A DNA stretch of 6,263 bases, from the NCBI GenBank assembly GCA_012512335.1, contig JAAZEK010000560.1, positions 1-6,263 on the forward strand, written 5' to 3'. Positions 1 to 6,263 of the stretch are shown one piece after another. This stretch comes from Clostridiales bacterium. GTDB taxonomy: Bacteria > Bacillota > Clostridia > Caldicoprobacterales > DTU083. The notes under the pieces were generated by a model. It was not told the origin of the DNA. It did no database searches and saw only the letters and a program-made list of their open reading frames with translations. A program made the translations under genes and the position numbers. Numbering within the stretch: position 1 is the stretch's first letter; every line of letters starts with the position of its first letter.

Positions 1-858
1 ACTCTGGCCTGCATATATGATAACCAGCATCCACCATCTTTTCTGCAAAAGTAAGGGCAGTTAGATAAAAACCAATGGGCTCCATCGTTTCAATAAAAAT
101 CTTGATAGGTTCCAGGCAAACATTCATAAATAGTTTCTCTACCTGCGCAATACGACGCTTCCATCGTCTTTCAACCTGTGTAATCAGGAATGATTCAAGA
201 TGAACAATATCATTATGGTGCTTTGTTCTCCGGATAGGAGGCAGTAGACTGTTCACAGGGCGAGATTCTTTTTCCAAAATGCTTAAAGCTGGTATATCTT
301 TATCGGATATATCGCGCACTTTGAATGAATAAACGTCACAATTTCCTAGCACTCTTGCTCGAACCGATACACTGGCCAGTGGCTGAAAGATGGTCTCAAC
401 CTGCTCCACACATTTTAGAATGGATTTAAATGAATGGGAATCCAACATTTTTTTATCCACTGACTTATTTCTAAAAGTTCAGGGATTTGATTTAAGCTAT
501 TATATGCGTTTTGTATCCCCTCAATATATAATTGCATAAGCTTTAGCATCCCTGTGCAATAAACTAAAGGACCTTGTGCATGCTGTACTTTCTGATAGGC
601 TTCCCGTATTAAAATATTATTGATAAAAATATGCTTACATTGTTCGGATGCACCTGGTGTATTCAGAAGTGCATAGATGATACTACTTCTTCGAGAAATC
701 TCCCTGCTCTGTGTGGTTATGTATTTCTGTATCCAAGCGTCCATATCCGACACAGCTACTTTTAGAAAATGCTGCCCAAAGTTATAGAAATCCAAATCAT
801 CTAGCAACATAGGCGATAGTGATACTGGATGAGAACAATCAATCCAGATTGATGTCAT
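1..858 (-). pseudogene. MutS-family mismatch-repair-like protein, frameshifted and cut by the left edge
   Basis: The first frame starts at ATG 858-856, chosen because AAGGAG at 868-873 lies 9 nt upstream; a TTG at 879 lies before this site and is unlikely. It reads 147 codons to TAA at 415-417. At a run of seven A (448-454) the -1 frame continues the protein: it is open from ATG 446-448 to the left edge, 149 codons without a stop. Joining the frames at the A-run gives one smooth protein of about 286 residues. Its end, AEKMVDAGYHICRPE (about residues 272-286), resembles the core/lever part of MutS-related ATPases, in which such a segment precedes the Walker ATPase domain. That domain would lie outside the window. 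No N-terminal mismatch-reading domain with an F-x-E motif is seen, so this is not canonical MutS. It may be a pseudogene, a sequencing error, or a gene using frameshifting. The family call is from memory of motifs; the frame break is read directly. Confidence 0.62.
446..456 (-). other. A7 tract and -1 slip site inside the MutS-like gene
   Basis: On the minus strand the codons are ATA AAA AAA TGT, with seven A at 448-454. This is a perfect A_AAA_AAA heptamer for a -1 slip. Slipping back one base gives ATA AAA AAA ATG and enters the frame that carries the rest of the protein. The ATG at 446-448 could also serve as a restart codon, but no Shine-Dalgarno sequence precedes it. A weak stem, TGGATT (444-439) with AATCCA (426-421), follows three bases after the tract. 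The zero frame ends soon after, at TAA 415-417. Confidence 0.7.
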
Positions 859-879
859 ATGAGAACACTCCTTACACAA

Positions 880-1110
880 GATATATATGGAAACATTAGA
901 GTTTCTTTTTCTTGAGTCACCATATTGAGGATATTACTTACTATTTTTGTTTTTTTGCTCACCACTACATAAGACTGGAATTTCCATCGAATTGTTTCAG
1001 TTTTGTCAAAACATTTTTAAATTTAAGCGACATAGAACTTTGGAGAACGTATAGTTGGCTACAAAGGACCTTATTCATTCTCTGAATGGGACACTGGCAC
1101 TTCTGTTGGA
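880..1110. other. Gap between MutS-like and spoIID-like genes, no supported gene
   Basis: With the terminator beside it this is about 300 bp without a convincing gene. A perfect TTGACA (1004-1009, minus strand) lies about 145 bp upstream of the MutS-like start, but the expected -10 position reads TGGAAA, so it is only a possible promoter. The same spot forms the 11-nt palindrome TTTTG-T-CAAAA (1001-1011). On the plus strand 1036-1116 reads as 27 open codons ending in TAA at 1117-1119, directly on the terminator stem; it has no start codon and may be the tail of a lost gene. The segment near 900-960 is T-rich on the plus strand (A-rich on the transcribed minus strand). Confidence 0.5.
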
Positions 1111-1155
1111 AATAAATAACGGCTTGGTCCATCAAGAACCAAGCCGTTATTTATT
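1111..1155 (-). terminator. 18-bp hairpin terminator, symmetrical, downstream of the spoIID-like gene
   Basis: The arms at 1111-1128 (AATAAATAACGGCTTGGT) and 1138-1155 (ACCAAGCCGTTATTTATT) pair perfectly over 18 bp around a 9-nt loop. The GC-rich part sits at the loop side and AT-rich ends flank both sides, so it could stop transcription in either direction. It begins 30 bp after the TGA of the SpoIID-like gene (1185-1187) and is the obvious end of that transcript. The MutS-like gene downstream therefore probably needs its own promoter. There is no long uninterrupted T run; the tail is TTATTTATTT on the minus strand. Confidence 0.88.
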
Positions 1156-1184
1156 CACTAATTAATTCTGTAATTATTCTGTTA

Positions 1185-2282
1185 TCAATCCCACATCTTT
1201 ACTACATCAATATCCTTAAAATAATGATTTATGATGTCTTCTGCACTTTTCTTATCATTTGCCATATTATAAGCGCCCCACTGAGACATGCCTACACCAA
1301 GGCCATAACCTCGGCCAGTCATAACTACATTATTACCTTCTAGAGCAATCTTGTCTATTAAGGTGGAACGCATATCTGTTGTACCTAAGGCCAATCTTAA
1401 CTCTGCAGCGGATATTTCAGTGTCATCAACCTTAATGGTAACAGCACGGCCAGAAGGCCCTTGCTCACCGATGGCTATACTGTTTAATCCTTTTATGGGT
1501 TTACCCGCTTCATTCATTGCAGCAATTACTTTGTCTTTGGGAAACTTAGCAGTCCAGTTCTTTGCATCTTCCGCAACTGCCTCACCAGTATCAGGAGATT
1601 CTACTACCTGAATGTATGGTGGTTCTTCATCCTTATAATTAAGGCCTTCCTTAGGAGTGGCTGTCTTTCCTCCTGCATTGGAGTGGAACCAGGTTCGGGC
1701 AAATTGTCCATCATAAACGATAACCTGTCCTCGAGTATCCTCAACCGCTTGTCGAATTGTATCATTTACTTCTCCTGCATTCCAAGCCTGGGCTTCCTCA
1801 ATATCAGTAGAAACATGTGCATCTTCATATTTTGATTGTCCCTTTTCTTCAATGAACTGTAACACAAAGGTACGGGCGATAATTGCCTGTGCTTTAATAG
1901 CTTCTACAGGCCAATCATTCTTGATTTCACCTGCAACAACTCCTGCCACATATTCCTCGAATTTCATATCCTTAACTTGACTTTCCTCAGTGATATAGAC
2001 CTTCAAGCTAGGTTCCTTGCCTTCTTCTGCCCCCAAAGCCTCAGGTAATTTTGGTTTCTGGGCCTCTTCTCCTGAATTATCATCACCTTTATTATCCTCA
2101 GGTTCATCAGTTGAATCTACCTTCGGCAGTGGTTCTTCCCTGCTCTGCTGACGAATATCGCCCGTAGGGGCACCTGGTGTTTCTCGATTTTGTCTGTCAT
2201 TAACTCCGCAGGCTGATAACAGCAAAGAAAGGAACACTGTAACCAGGATGCCACAGATTATCCTTCTTTTTTTTATATTCAT
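1185..2282 (-). CDS. SpoIID/LytB-domain lipoprotein, probable peptidoglycan-remodelling enzyme
   Basis: 365 residues. Residues 1-25 form a lipoprotein signal: KKRR, a hydrophobic stretch, then the lipobox LSAC with Cys25 as the lipid-modified residue. Residues 26-92 are a charged Pro/Glu/Asp-rich linker. Residues 93-365 are a SpoIID domain, with FEEYVAGVVAGEI (108-120), followed by an EAIKAQAIIARTF segment (127-139), and the C-terminal GVGMSQWGA (329-337). SpoIID is a lytic transglycosylase that thins septal peptidoglycan during engulfment; Glu119 is at the place of the catalytic Glu. Two oddities: the usual GHGVGMSQ reads GLGVGMSQ (Leu328), and the mature protein has no Cys besides Cys25, so the Cys-based zinc site of characterised SpoIID is absent. 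It may therefore be a divergent paralog rather than the engulfment enzyme. AAGGAGG (2296-2302) lies 13 nt from the ATG, which is long, but TAA sits in frame two codons upstream, so no earlier start exists. Confidence 0.9.
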   Translation of the reverse strand: MNIKKRRIICGILVTVFLSLLLSACGVNDRQNRETPGAPTGDIRQQSREEPLPKVDSTDEPEDNKGDDNSGEEAQKPKLPEALGAEEGKEPSLKVYITEESQVKDMKFEEYVAGVVAGEIKNDWPVEAIKAQAIIARTFVLQFIEEKGQSKYEDAHVSTDIEEAQAWNAGEVNDTIRQAVEDTRGQVIVYDGQFARTWFHSNAGGKTATPKEGLNYKDEEPPYIQVVESPDTGEAVAEDAKNWTAKFPKDKVIAAMNEAGKPIKGLNSIAIGEQGPSGRAVTIKVDDTEISAAELRLALGTTDMRSTLIDKIALEGNNVVMTGRGYGLGVGMSQWGAYNMANDKKSAEDIINHYFKDIDVVKMWD

Positions 2283-2302
2283 ATCTTACGATACGCCTCC
2301 TT

Positions 2303-2358
2303 CTATTCTTAATTGAAATCTCTGCATAGCAGCTTGGATTTCTAAAACCTAAGAATAG
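2303..2358 (-). promoter_or_regulatory. Nested inverted repeat in the leader of the spoIID-like gene
   Basis: Three pairs of arms nest around a 3-nt loop: CTATTCTTA (2303-2311) with TAAGAATAG (2350-2358), GAAATC (2315-2320) with GATTTC (2337-2342), and CTGC (2322-2325) with GCAG (2329-2332). This gives 19 bp with small internal loops. In the minus-strand RNA the 3' arm ends at 2303 and touches the AAGGAGG ribosome-binding site (2296-2302). No T run follows on either strand, so it is not an ordinary terminator. It could modulate translation or bind a protein; the role is inference. Confidence 0.5.
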
Positions 2359-2393
2359 TATTCGCTTAATATTAGGAAGCAATACCGAAGTTT

Positions 2394-2633
2394 TCAAAGC
2401 TCTTGATACATTCGAGAGGTTTCCTCTTTTTTAGCGTGTTCGTTTATAGCCAGAACCTCATATTGACGAATTCGATCGCCAAATTGTATGCTGATTCGGT
2501 CACCAATCTTAACTTCACTACTTGGTTTTGCAACCTTGTCGTTGATCTGTACCCGACCTTGGCTACTGACTTCATTAGCTACCGTTCTTCTTTTTATGAT
2601 TCTTGATACTTTTAAAAATTTATCCAAACGCAA
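2394..2633 (-). CDS. rqcP: S4-domain RNA-binding protein RqcP (YabO)
   Basis: 79 residues, close to the 80-90 usual for the family. Nearly all of it is one S4 RNA-binding fold: MRLDKFLKVSRIIKRRTVAN at 1-20, then GRVQINDKVAKPSSEVKIGD (26-45). In Bacillus, RqcP joins RqcH on stalled 50S subunits and helps it add alanine tails to the trapped nascent chain. It is related to the heat-shock protein Hsp15. The start is TTG (2631-2633): it gives the family's exact N-terminus RLDKF, and an in-frame TGA three codons upstream rules out a longer form. The ribosome-binding site is weak, AGGGG (2644-2648) 10 nt away, and together with TTG this suggests low expression. The gene sits 40 bp after the HU terminator without a clear promoter, so it may depend on read-through. 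In Bacillus yabP and yabQ follow; here they do not. Confidence 0.92.
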   Translation of the reverse strand: MRLDKFLKVSRIIKRRTVANEVSSQGRVQINDKVAKPSSEVKIGDRISIQFGDRIRQYEVLAINEHAKKEETSRMYQEL

Positions 2634-2674
2634 ACTAATTCAACCCCTACTTCAATTTTTACTCATTTAAAAGC

Positions 2675-2699
2675 AAAAAACCGGGGTTCACCCCGGCTT
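2675..2699 (-). terminator. Intrinsic terminator of the HU gene
   Basis: CCGGGG (2681-2686) and CCCCGG (2691-2696) pair perfectly around a 4-nt loop. Read on the minus strand the stem is followed by six T (2680-2675) and then a further T-rich stretch. The stem starts about 10 bp after the HU stop codon. It should separate the abundant HU message from rqcP. Confidence 0.93.
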
Positions 2700-2706
2700 C
2701 CTGTCT

Positions 2707-2979
2707 TTATTTTACGGAATCTTTCAAAGCTTTGCCTGCTTTAAATACAGGTGCCTTTGATGCTGGTATGGTGATTTCTTCTTTAGTCTGGGGATTTCTG
2801 CCTTTTCTTTCTGCTCTTTCCCGTACTTCGAATGTACCAAACCCAACTAGTTGTACCTTGTCGCCTTCTGCTAAAGTTTCACTAATAACTGATACTAAAG
2901 CGTTTACTGCTTTTTCGGTATCCTTTTTGGTCAGTTCACTTTTTTCAGCAACAGCAGATATTAATTCTGATTTGTTCAT
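2707..2979 (-). CDS. hup: HU family nucleoid DNA-binding protein
   Basis: 90 residues, the standard HU length. It begins MNKSELISAVAEKSELTKKD (helical dimerisation part) and carries the family signature GFGTFEVRER (46-55) and the DNA-binding arm tip GRNPQT (60-65), whose Pro63 inserts into DNA at bends. The end, FKAGKALKDSVK, is typical. HU coats and bends DNA without strong sequence preference and affects replication, repair and supercoiling. AAGGAGGG (2987-2994) lies 7 nt from the ATG, an optimal arrangement that fits a highly expressed protein. It has a candidate promoter upstream and a terminator downstream, so it is probably a single-gene unit. Placement between yabN and yabO is, to my knowledge, common in clostridia and absent in Bacillus. 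Confidence 0.97.
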   Translation of the reverse strand: MNKSELISAVAEKSELTKKDTEKAVNALVSVISETLAEGDKVQLVGFGTFEVRERAERKGRNPQTKEEITIPASKAPVFKAGKALKDSVK

Positions 2980-3008
2980 GCTTGAACCCTCCTTAAAAAT
3001 ATGAATTC

Positions 3009-3037
3009 TTCATAGCTAATTCGCTATATTTCCTCAA
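3009..3037 (-). promoter_or_regulatory. Candidate sigma-A promoter for HU
   Basis: TTGAGG (3032-3037) and TATGAA (3009-3014) are spaced by 17 bp, each matching 4 of 6 consensus bases. The predicted start would leave a leader of about 25 nt including the strong ribosome-binding site. The -10 box is one arm of a palindrome, TATGAA-TTC-TTCATA (3000-3014), which could be an operator. The rest of the 150-bp gap (3015-3129) holds no clear terminator for yabN. Confidence 0.35.
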
Positions 3038-3129
3038 ATTCCTTCTTTTTCCCATAATATTTTTGCCTTTTATGACATTTCTTAAAAAGTAAGGAATGAT
3101 AAGTATAGGTTTACCATTTTTTTCTTGAT

Positions 3130-4599
3130 TTATACACCCTTTTCGGCGTTAAATCGCTCTTTTGCTTGGTTCCACAGGCTATCCATCTCTTGGAGTGTCA
3201 TTTCCTCCAAAGGCCTGTTTGCATTTTTTTCCACATAAGCAAAACGACGTATAAACTTTTCTATGGCATCTGTTAAAGCTAGCTCTGGTTCTTCTTTCAA
3301 AAATCGGCTGACATTTACCACAGCAAATAACAAATCTCCCATTTCCTCATGGATCTCATCTTTATTACCTGTACGATAAGCCTCTTTCAACTCTTCGAAT
3401 TCTTCTTCCAATTTAGCCACAGCATCTTCGATCTTGTCCCAATCAAAACCAGCTAGTGCCGCCTTCTTTTGGACCTTGTAGCTACGCATAAGAGCTGGGA
3501 GAATGTTAGGAATATCTTTCAAAACCTGGGTATGGCTTTTCAAACCCTTTTCCTCTTTCTTAATGGCTTCCCAGTTATCTACCACCTGTTCAGCTGAGTT
3601 TAGCTCCACATCCCCGAAAATATGGGTATGTCGATTTATCATTTTTTGACAGACTTCAGTAATAACATCTCCAATATCAAATTCACCATGTTCACGGGCC
3701 ACTTGGGCATGAAATACTACCTGTAACAATACGTCTCCTAACTCTTCTGCAAGCTTGTCCATGTCTTTTAAGTCAATAGCCTCAAGCACCTCGTAGGTTT
3801 CCTCAATGAGATACTGCTTTAGGGATTCATGGCTCTGCTCTCTATCCCAGGGACAGCCATCTGGCGCCCGCAACATCTCCATTATCTCTACCAGATGACG
3901 GAACTTGTAGCGATTTAAGTCCATTAACTCAAAGCTGGGTAGATATACACAGCTTGTATGGTCAAATTTTCGGGAATGATCCAGTGTATGTAGTAAAACC
4001 TCCTCAATATCCGGGGAACCATCCTGATTTAATTTACTAATAAAAACCTTAGCCTCAGCTGGGTAAACTGCTAAAAGCTTAAGCTTTATTTCAGCAACTA
4101 AAATGCTATTATCCATTCCAGTAATAACTGTAGGAATCCCAGGGTCAAGTTGGTTTTCGGGCAATTCGGCAGCAGACAGAACTTTTATACCTTCCACTCC
4201 ACATTGGTGTATGGCAGCCAGCACTGAATGATCCTGACTGACACCAGATAGAATTTCTAATTGAAATTCGCTGCCCTCTATTTCCTTCAAAATCTCATAT
4301 ACTAATCGTTCTCCTACCATTGGATGACCAGGTACACCCAATACCAAATCTTCTTTCTTTGCTGCAGCTAATACTCTATTAACCATTTCTGGGTATATGT
4401 AATCAAAATTCTCACTATTATCATAAATATCATCTAGGCTACTGAAGGAGATACCACGTTCTATAAGGAAGGGAACAATGCCATGGTGTTTAGTACGCAA
4501 AATCACCTGTTTGCCACTCCTAAGGGCTTCTAAGGCGCCTAAAGTTAGTTCTTCATGCCTACCTGTACCCAAGCCAACAATTGTTATTTTTGAACTCAT
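3130..4599 (-). CDS. mazG: YabN-type fusion: SAM/tetrapyrrole methylase-like domain plus MazG NTP pyrophosphohydrolase
   Basis: 489 residues with the start used here, the same length I recall for Bacillus YabN. The N-terminal part (1 to about 220) has tetrapyrrole-methylase features: KITIVGLGTG (4-13) and GVPGHPMVGE (88-97). The MazG part begins near 230 with APDGCPWDREQSHESL (245-260), then EETYE (266-270) and EELGD (285-289), the acidic residues that bind Mg2+. A second MazG-like repeat near 400-440 has EEEFEEL and EEMGD. MazG enzymes hydrolyse NTPs to NMP and pyrophosphate, removing abnormal nucleotides; the substrate of the methylase half is unknown. I chose ATG 4597-4599 because AGGAGG (4604-4609) lies just before it, though only 4 nt away. 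An ATG at 4638 adds 13 residues but has no ribosome-binding site. It follows the transporter by 60 bp with no terminator seen, so the two are probably cotranscribed. Confidence 0.94.
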   Translation of the reverse strand: MSSKITIVGLGTGRHEELTLGALEALRSGKQVILRTKHHGIVPFLIERGISFSSLDDIYDNSENFDYIYPEMVNRVLAAAKKEDLVLGVPGHPMVGERLVYEILKEIEGSEFQLEILSGVSQDHSVLAAIHQCGVEGIKVLSAAELPENQLDPGIPTVITGMDNSILVAEIKLKLLAVYPAEAKVFISKLNQDGSPDIEEVLLHTLDHSRKFDHTSCVYLPSFELMDLNRYKFRHLVEIMEMLRAPDGCPWDREQSHESLKQYLIEETYEVLEAIDLKDMDKLAEELGDVLLQVVFHAQVAREHGEFDIGDVITEVCQKMINRHTHIFGDVELNSAEQVVDNWEAIKKEEKGLKSHTQVLKDIPNILPALMRSYKVQKKAALAGFDWDKIEDAVAKLEEEFEELKEAYRTGNKDEIHEEMGDLLFAVVNVSRFLKEEPELALTDAIEKFIRRFAYVEKNANRPLEEMTLQEMDSLWNQAKERFNAEKGV

Positions 4600-4659
4600 A
4601 TGCCCTCCTGTTCGTTTTATAAAGACTTTCAGCGTCATCCAGAGCGTTATTACAATGTG

Positions 4660-6263
4660 CTAATCTCGTATTATCTTAAATCTAGTTAAAATACGCCCTA
4701 GTCTTTTTCCACCAGGTAGCATCTCAAAGTCATTGCGGTTAATCGCTCCTATTAGCAATAGCATTACAGCATAGACAATTACTCCAACAACTATTGATAA
4801 CAAGCTAGCCTTGTTTCCTCCAACCATTCCCTTAAAAAGCTCATAAGAGAAGAAAACAGAAAGACCCATGACTACTGTAGCAATTACAGGCTTCACCAGA
4901 TGGTCTACAATCTTCATCTGTACTCGGGAGTAACGGATAACAGCCGCCAGGTCAAGTAAAGCTGCGACCCCATAGCAGACTACCGTGCCAATGGCTGCAC
5001 CTTTAATATTCATTTCCGGAATACCTACTAAAATATAAGTAGTCACAACCTTAAATAAACCACCAATAGCTAAGTTTTTCACTGGTATGGATACCCTGTT
5101 TAGACCTTGTAGAATCGCCGTTAAGGTTTGCACTAAGGTAAGGAAAATAACTCCAATCGCCAAAATAGCCAGCAATTGGCCTGCCAGTGTAACTTCGGCT
5201 TCCGTCAAGCTACCATAAAGCAAAGCACATATCGGCCTTGATAATACAGCCATACCTGCCGCTGCGGGTAATCCCATCAGTAGGGTGAGGCGAATACCGG
5301 TTTCAGTTTTTTTCTTTATATTTAAACTGTCCTTATTGACAAAGGACTCGGAGATAGCAGGTACTAGGCTCATAGCCATGGCTATGGTAAGCACAGCAGG
5401 AAAGTTAATAAGGGGACTTACAGAACCGGTTAAAACCCCATACATTGCTAATGCCTGTTTTTCTCCAAACCCGATTTGTTTTAGTCGGTTAACCACTATT
5501 AATGCGTCTGCCATGCTCATTAGCGGCATAATAGAAGCCCCTATGGTGATAGGAAATGCTATGGAAAGTAATCGCCTCATAATTGAGCGATTAGAGATAA
5601 CTGTGCGATTCCTTGGAGCTCGCTGAATATGATGATTGATTTCCTTTTTCTTTCGCTGATACATTCCCATAAGTAGTACCAAGGCAGCCCCTTCACTTAG
5701 TGTGACCCCCACAACCGCGGCGGCAGCACCATATTCTGGCCCCTTGGATATGTAAATGGAGGCAAACCAAATACCCAGTATCAGTTTACCTAATTGTTCG
5801 ACTATCTGGGATAAGGCGGTTGGAGTCATATATTGCATCCCTTGGAAGTATCCCCGAAAAGATGAAATCAAGGTCACAAATATAAGCGAAGGCGCAATTG
5901 CTCTAATAGCATAAACTGCCTCCTGTGTACCCATTATACGAGCAGTAAGACCACTTCCAGCAAAAAAGACTATGAAGGTGGAAATTCCCATGATTAGCAT
6001 TAGCTTGACTGATATCTTAAATACCCTGTGTGCATCGCGATAATTGTTCATAGCAATACTTTCAGCTACCATCTTAGATATTGCTGTTGGAATTCCAGCT
6101 GAAGAAATAACCAATAAAACAGAATAGATGGGATACGCCATGGAATAATAGCTCATTCCTACGGTACCTATGAGGTTTGTTAATGGAATTCGGAACATAG
6201 CCCCAATAAATTTTGAGATCAAACCAGCAGCAGCAAGAATGGCTGCCCCTTTTACAAAAGACT
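4660..6263 (-). CDS. yabM: SpoVB/YabM/MurJ-type polysaccharide or lipid-linked precursor flippase (5' end missing)
   Basis: 533 residues are visible and the frame stays open to the right edge, reading SFVKGAAILAAAG before LISKFIGAMFRIPL. This is the typical N-terminus of SpoVB-like proteins, so only about 5-15 residues are missing. The TTG at 6222 is an internal leucine, not a start. The protein is hydrophobic throughout, with roughly 12-14 membrane segments, and belongs to the MOP flippase superfamily (MVF/MATE-like). Family signs include NLIGTVGMSYYSMAYPIYS, SAGIPTAISKMVAE and YFQGMQYMTPTALSQIVEQ. Members move lipid-linked sugars such as lipid II across the membrane; SpoVB is needed for spore cortex. 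Position directly before yabN matches Bacillus yabM rather than spoVB or murJ, so the symbol rests on gene order. It ends in TAG at 4660-4662. Confidence 0.93.
   Translation of the reverse strand, partial: SFVKGAAILAAAGLISKFIGAMFRIPLTNLIGTVGMSYYSMAYPIYSVLLVISSAGIPTAISKMVAESIAMNNYRDAHRVFKISVKLMLIMGISTFIVFFAGSGLTARIMGTQEAVYAIRAIAPSLIFVTLISSFRGYFQGMQYMTPTALSQIVEQLGKLILGIWFASIYISKGPEYGAAAAVVGVTLSEGAALVLLMGMYQRKKKEINHHIQRAPRNRTVISNRSIMRRLLSIAFPITIGASIMPLMSMADALIVVNRLKQIGFGEKQALAMYGVLTGSVSPLINFPAVLTIAMAMSLVPAISESFVNKDSLNIKKKTETGIRLTLLMGLPAAAGMAVLSRPICALLYGSLTEAEVTLAGQLLAILAIGVIFLTLVQTLTAILQGLNRVSIPVKNLAIGGLFKVVTTYILVGIPEMNIKGAAIGTVVCYGVAALLDLAAVIRYSRVQMKIVDHLVKPVIATVVMGLSVFFSYELFKGMVGGNKASLLSIVVGVIVYAVMLLLIGAINRNDFEMLPGGKRLGRILTRFKIIRD

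Noticed and set aside
965..1132. Minus-strand open frame of 55 codons starting at ATG 1130-1132
   Set aside because: It begins inside the terminator loop, has no ribosome-binding site, and its translation shows no recognisable fold or motif.
2355..2382. Possible promoter for the spoIID-like gene: TTGCTT (2377-2382) and TACTAT (2355-2360), or a sigma-E-like AATACTAT
   Set aside because: Spacing is 16 bp with only 4 of 6 matches in each box, and no convincing sigma-E -35 lies 14-15 bp upstream. It is too weak to annotate, although the gene probably has its own promoter here.
2200..2397. Minus-strand open frame overlapping the start of the spoIID-like gene
   Set aside because: It overlaps the signal-peptide region of a well-supported gene in another frame, lacks a good ribosome-binding site and has no family features.
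4600..4659. Gap between the flippase and yabN examined for a terminator or promoter
   Set aside because: No stem with a T run and no paired promoter boxes were found; only the yabN ribosome-binding site is clear.
5285..5626. Plus-strand open frame of 113 codons inside the flippase gene
   Set aside because: It is antisense to a clear membrane transporter coding region; hydrophobic codons often leave the opposite strand open. The same holds for the plus-strand frames at 1351-1611, 2403-2670, 2732-3004 and 4478-4663.

Overview
The window looks like chromosomal DNA from a spore-forming Firmicute, most likely a clostridial lineage. The DNA is moderately AT-rich, the ribosome-binding sites are strong AGGAGG types, and the gene set is close to the spoVT-yabM-yabN-yabO region of Bacillus and its clostridial version, in which an HU gene sits between yabN and yabO. 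Every gene I can support is on the minus strand, so transcription runs from high to low coordinates.

Layout in transcription order. (1) 6263-4660: a SpoVB/YabM/MurJ-type multispan membrane transporter; its start lies beyond the right edge. (2) 4599-3130: a YabN-type fusion of a tetrapyrrole-methylase-like domain with a MazG nucleotide pyrophosphohydrolase. It lies 60 bp after the transporter with no visible terminator between them. (3) 2979-2707: the nucleoid protein HU, with its own candidate promoter and a clear intrinsic terminator at 2675-2699. (4) 2633-2394: the S4-domain protein RqcP (YabO), starting at TTG. (5) 2282-1185: a lipoprotein with a SpoIID/LytB domain, preceded by a nested 56-nt inverted repeat touching its ribosome-binding site and followed by an 18-bp hairpin terminator (1111-1155). 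(6) 858 to beyond position 1: a MutS-family protein whose reading frame breaks at a seven-A tract (448-454) and continues in the -1 frame off the left edge.

The genes mix housekeeping and sporulation-linked roles: envelope precursor export, nucleotide-pool cleaning, nucleoid structure, rescue of stalled 60S/50S-type nascent chains by the RQC pathway, and peptidoglycan remodelling. In Bacillus, yabO is followed by yabP, yabQ and divIC. Here that order is replaced by the SpoIID-like gene and the MutS-like gene.

I see no CRISPR array, tRNA, rRNA, insertion sequence or clear new defence system. The points most worth a second look are the MutS frameshift at a perfect A_AAA_AAA slip site, the divergent SpoIID active-site motif, the hairpin against the spoIID ribosome-binding site, and a short plus-strand peptide-like remnant that runs into the bidirectional terminator.
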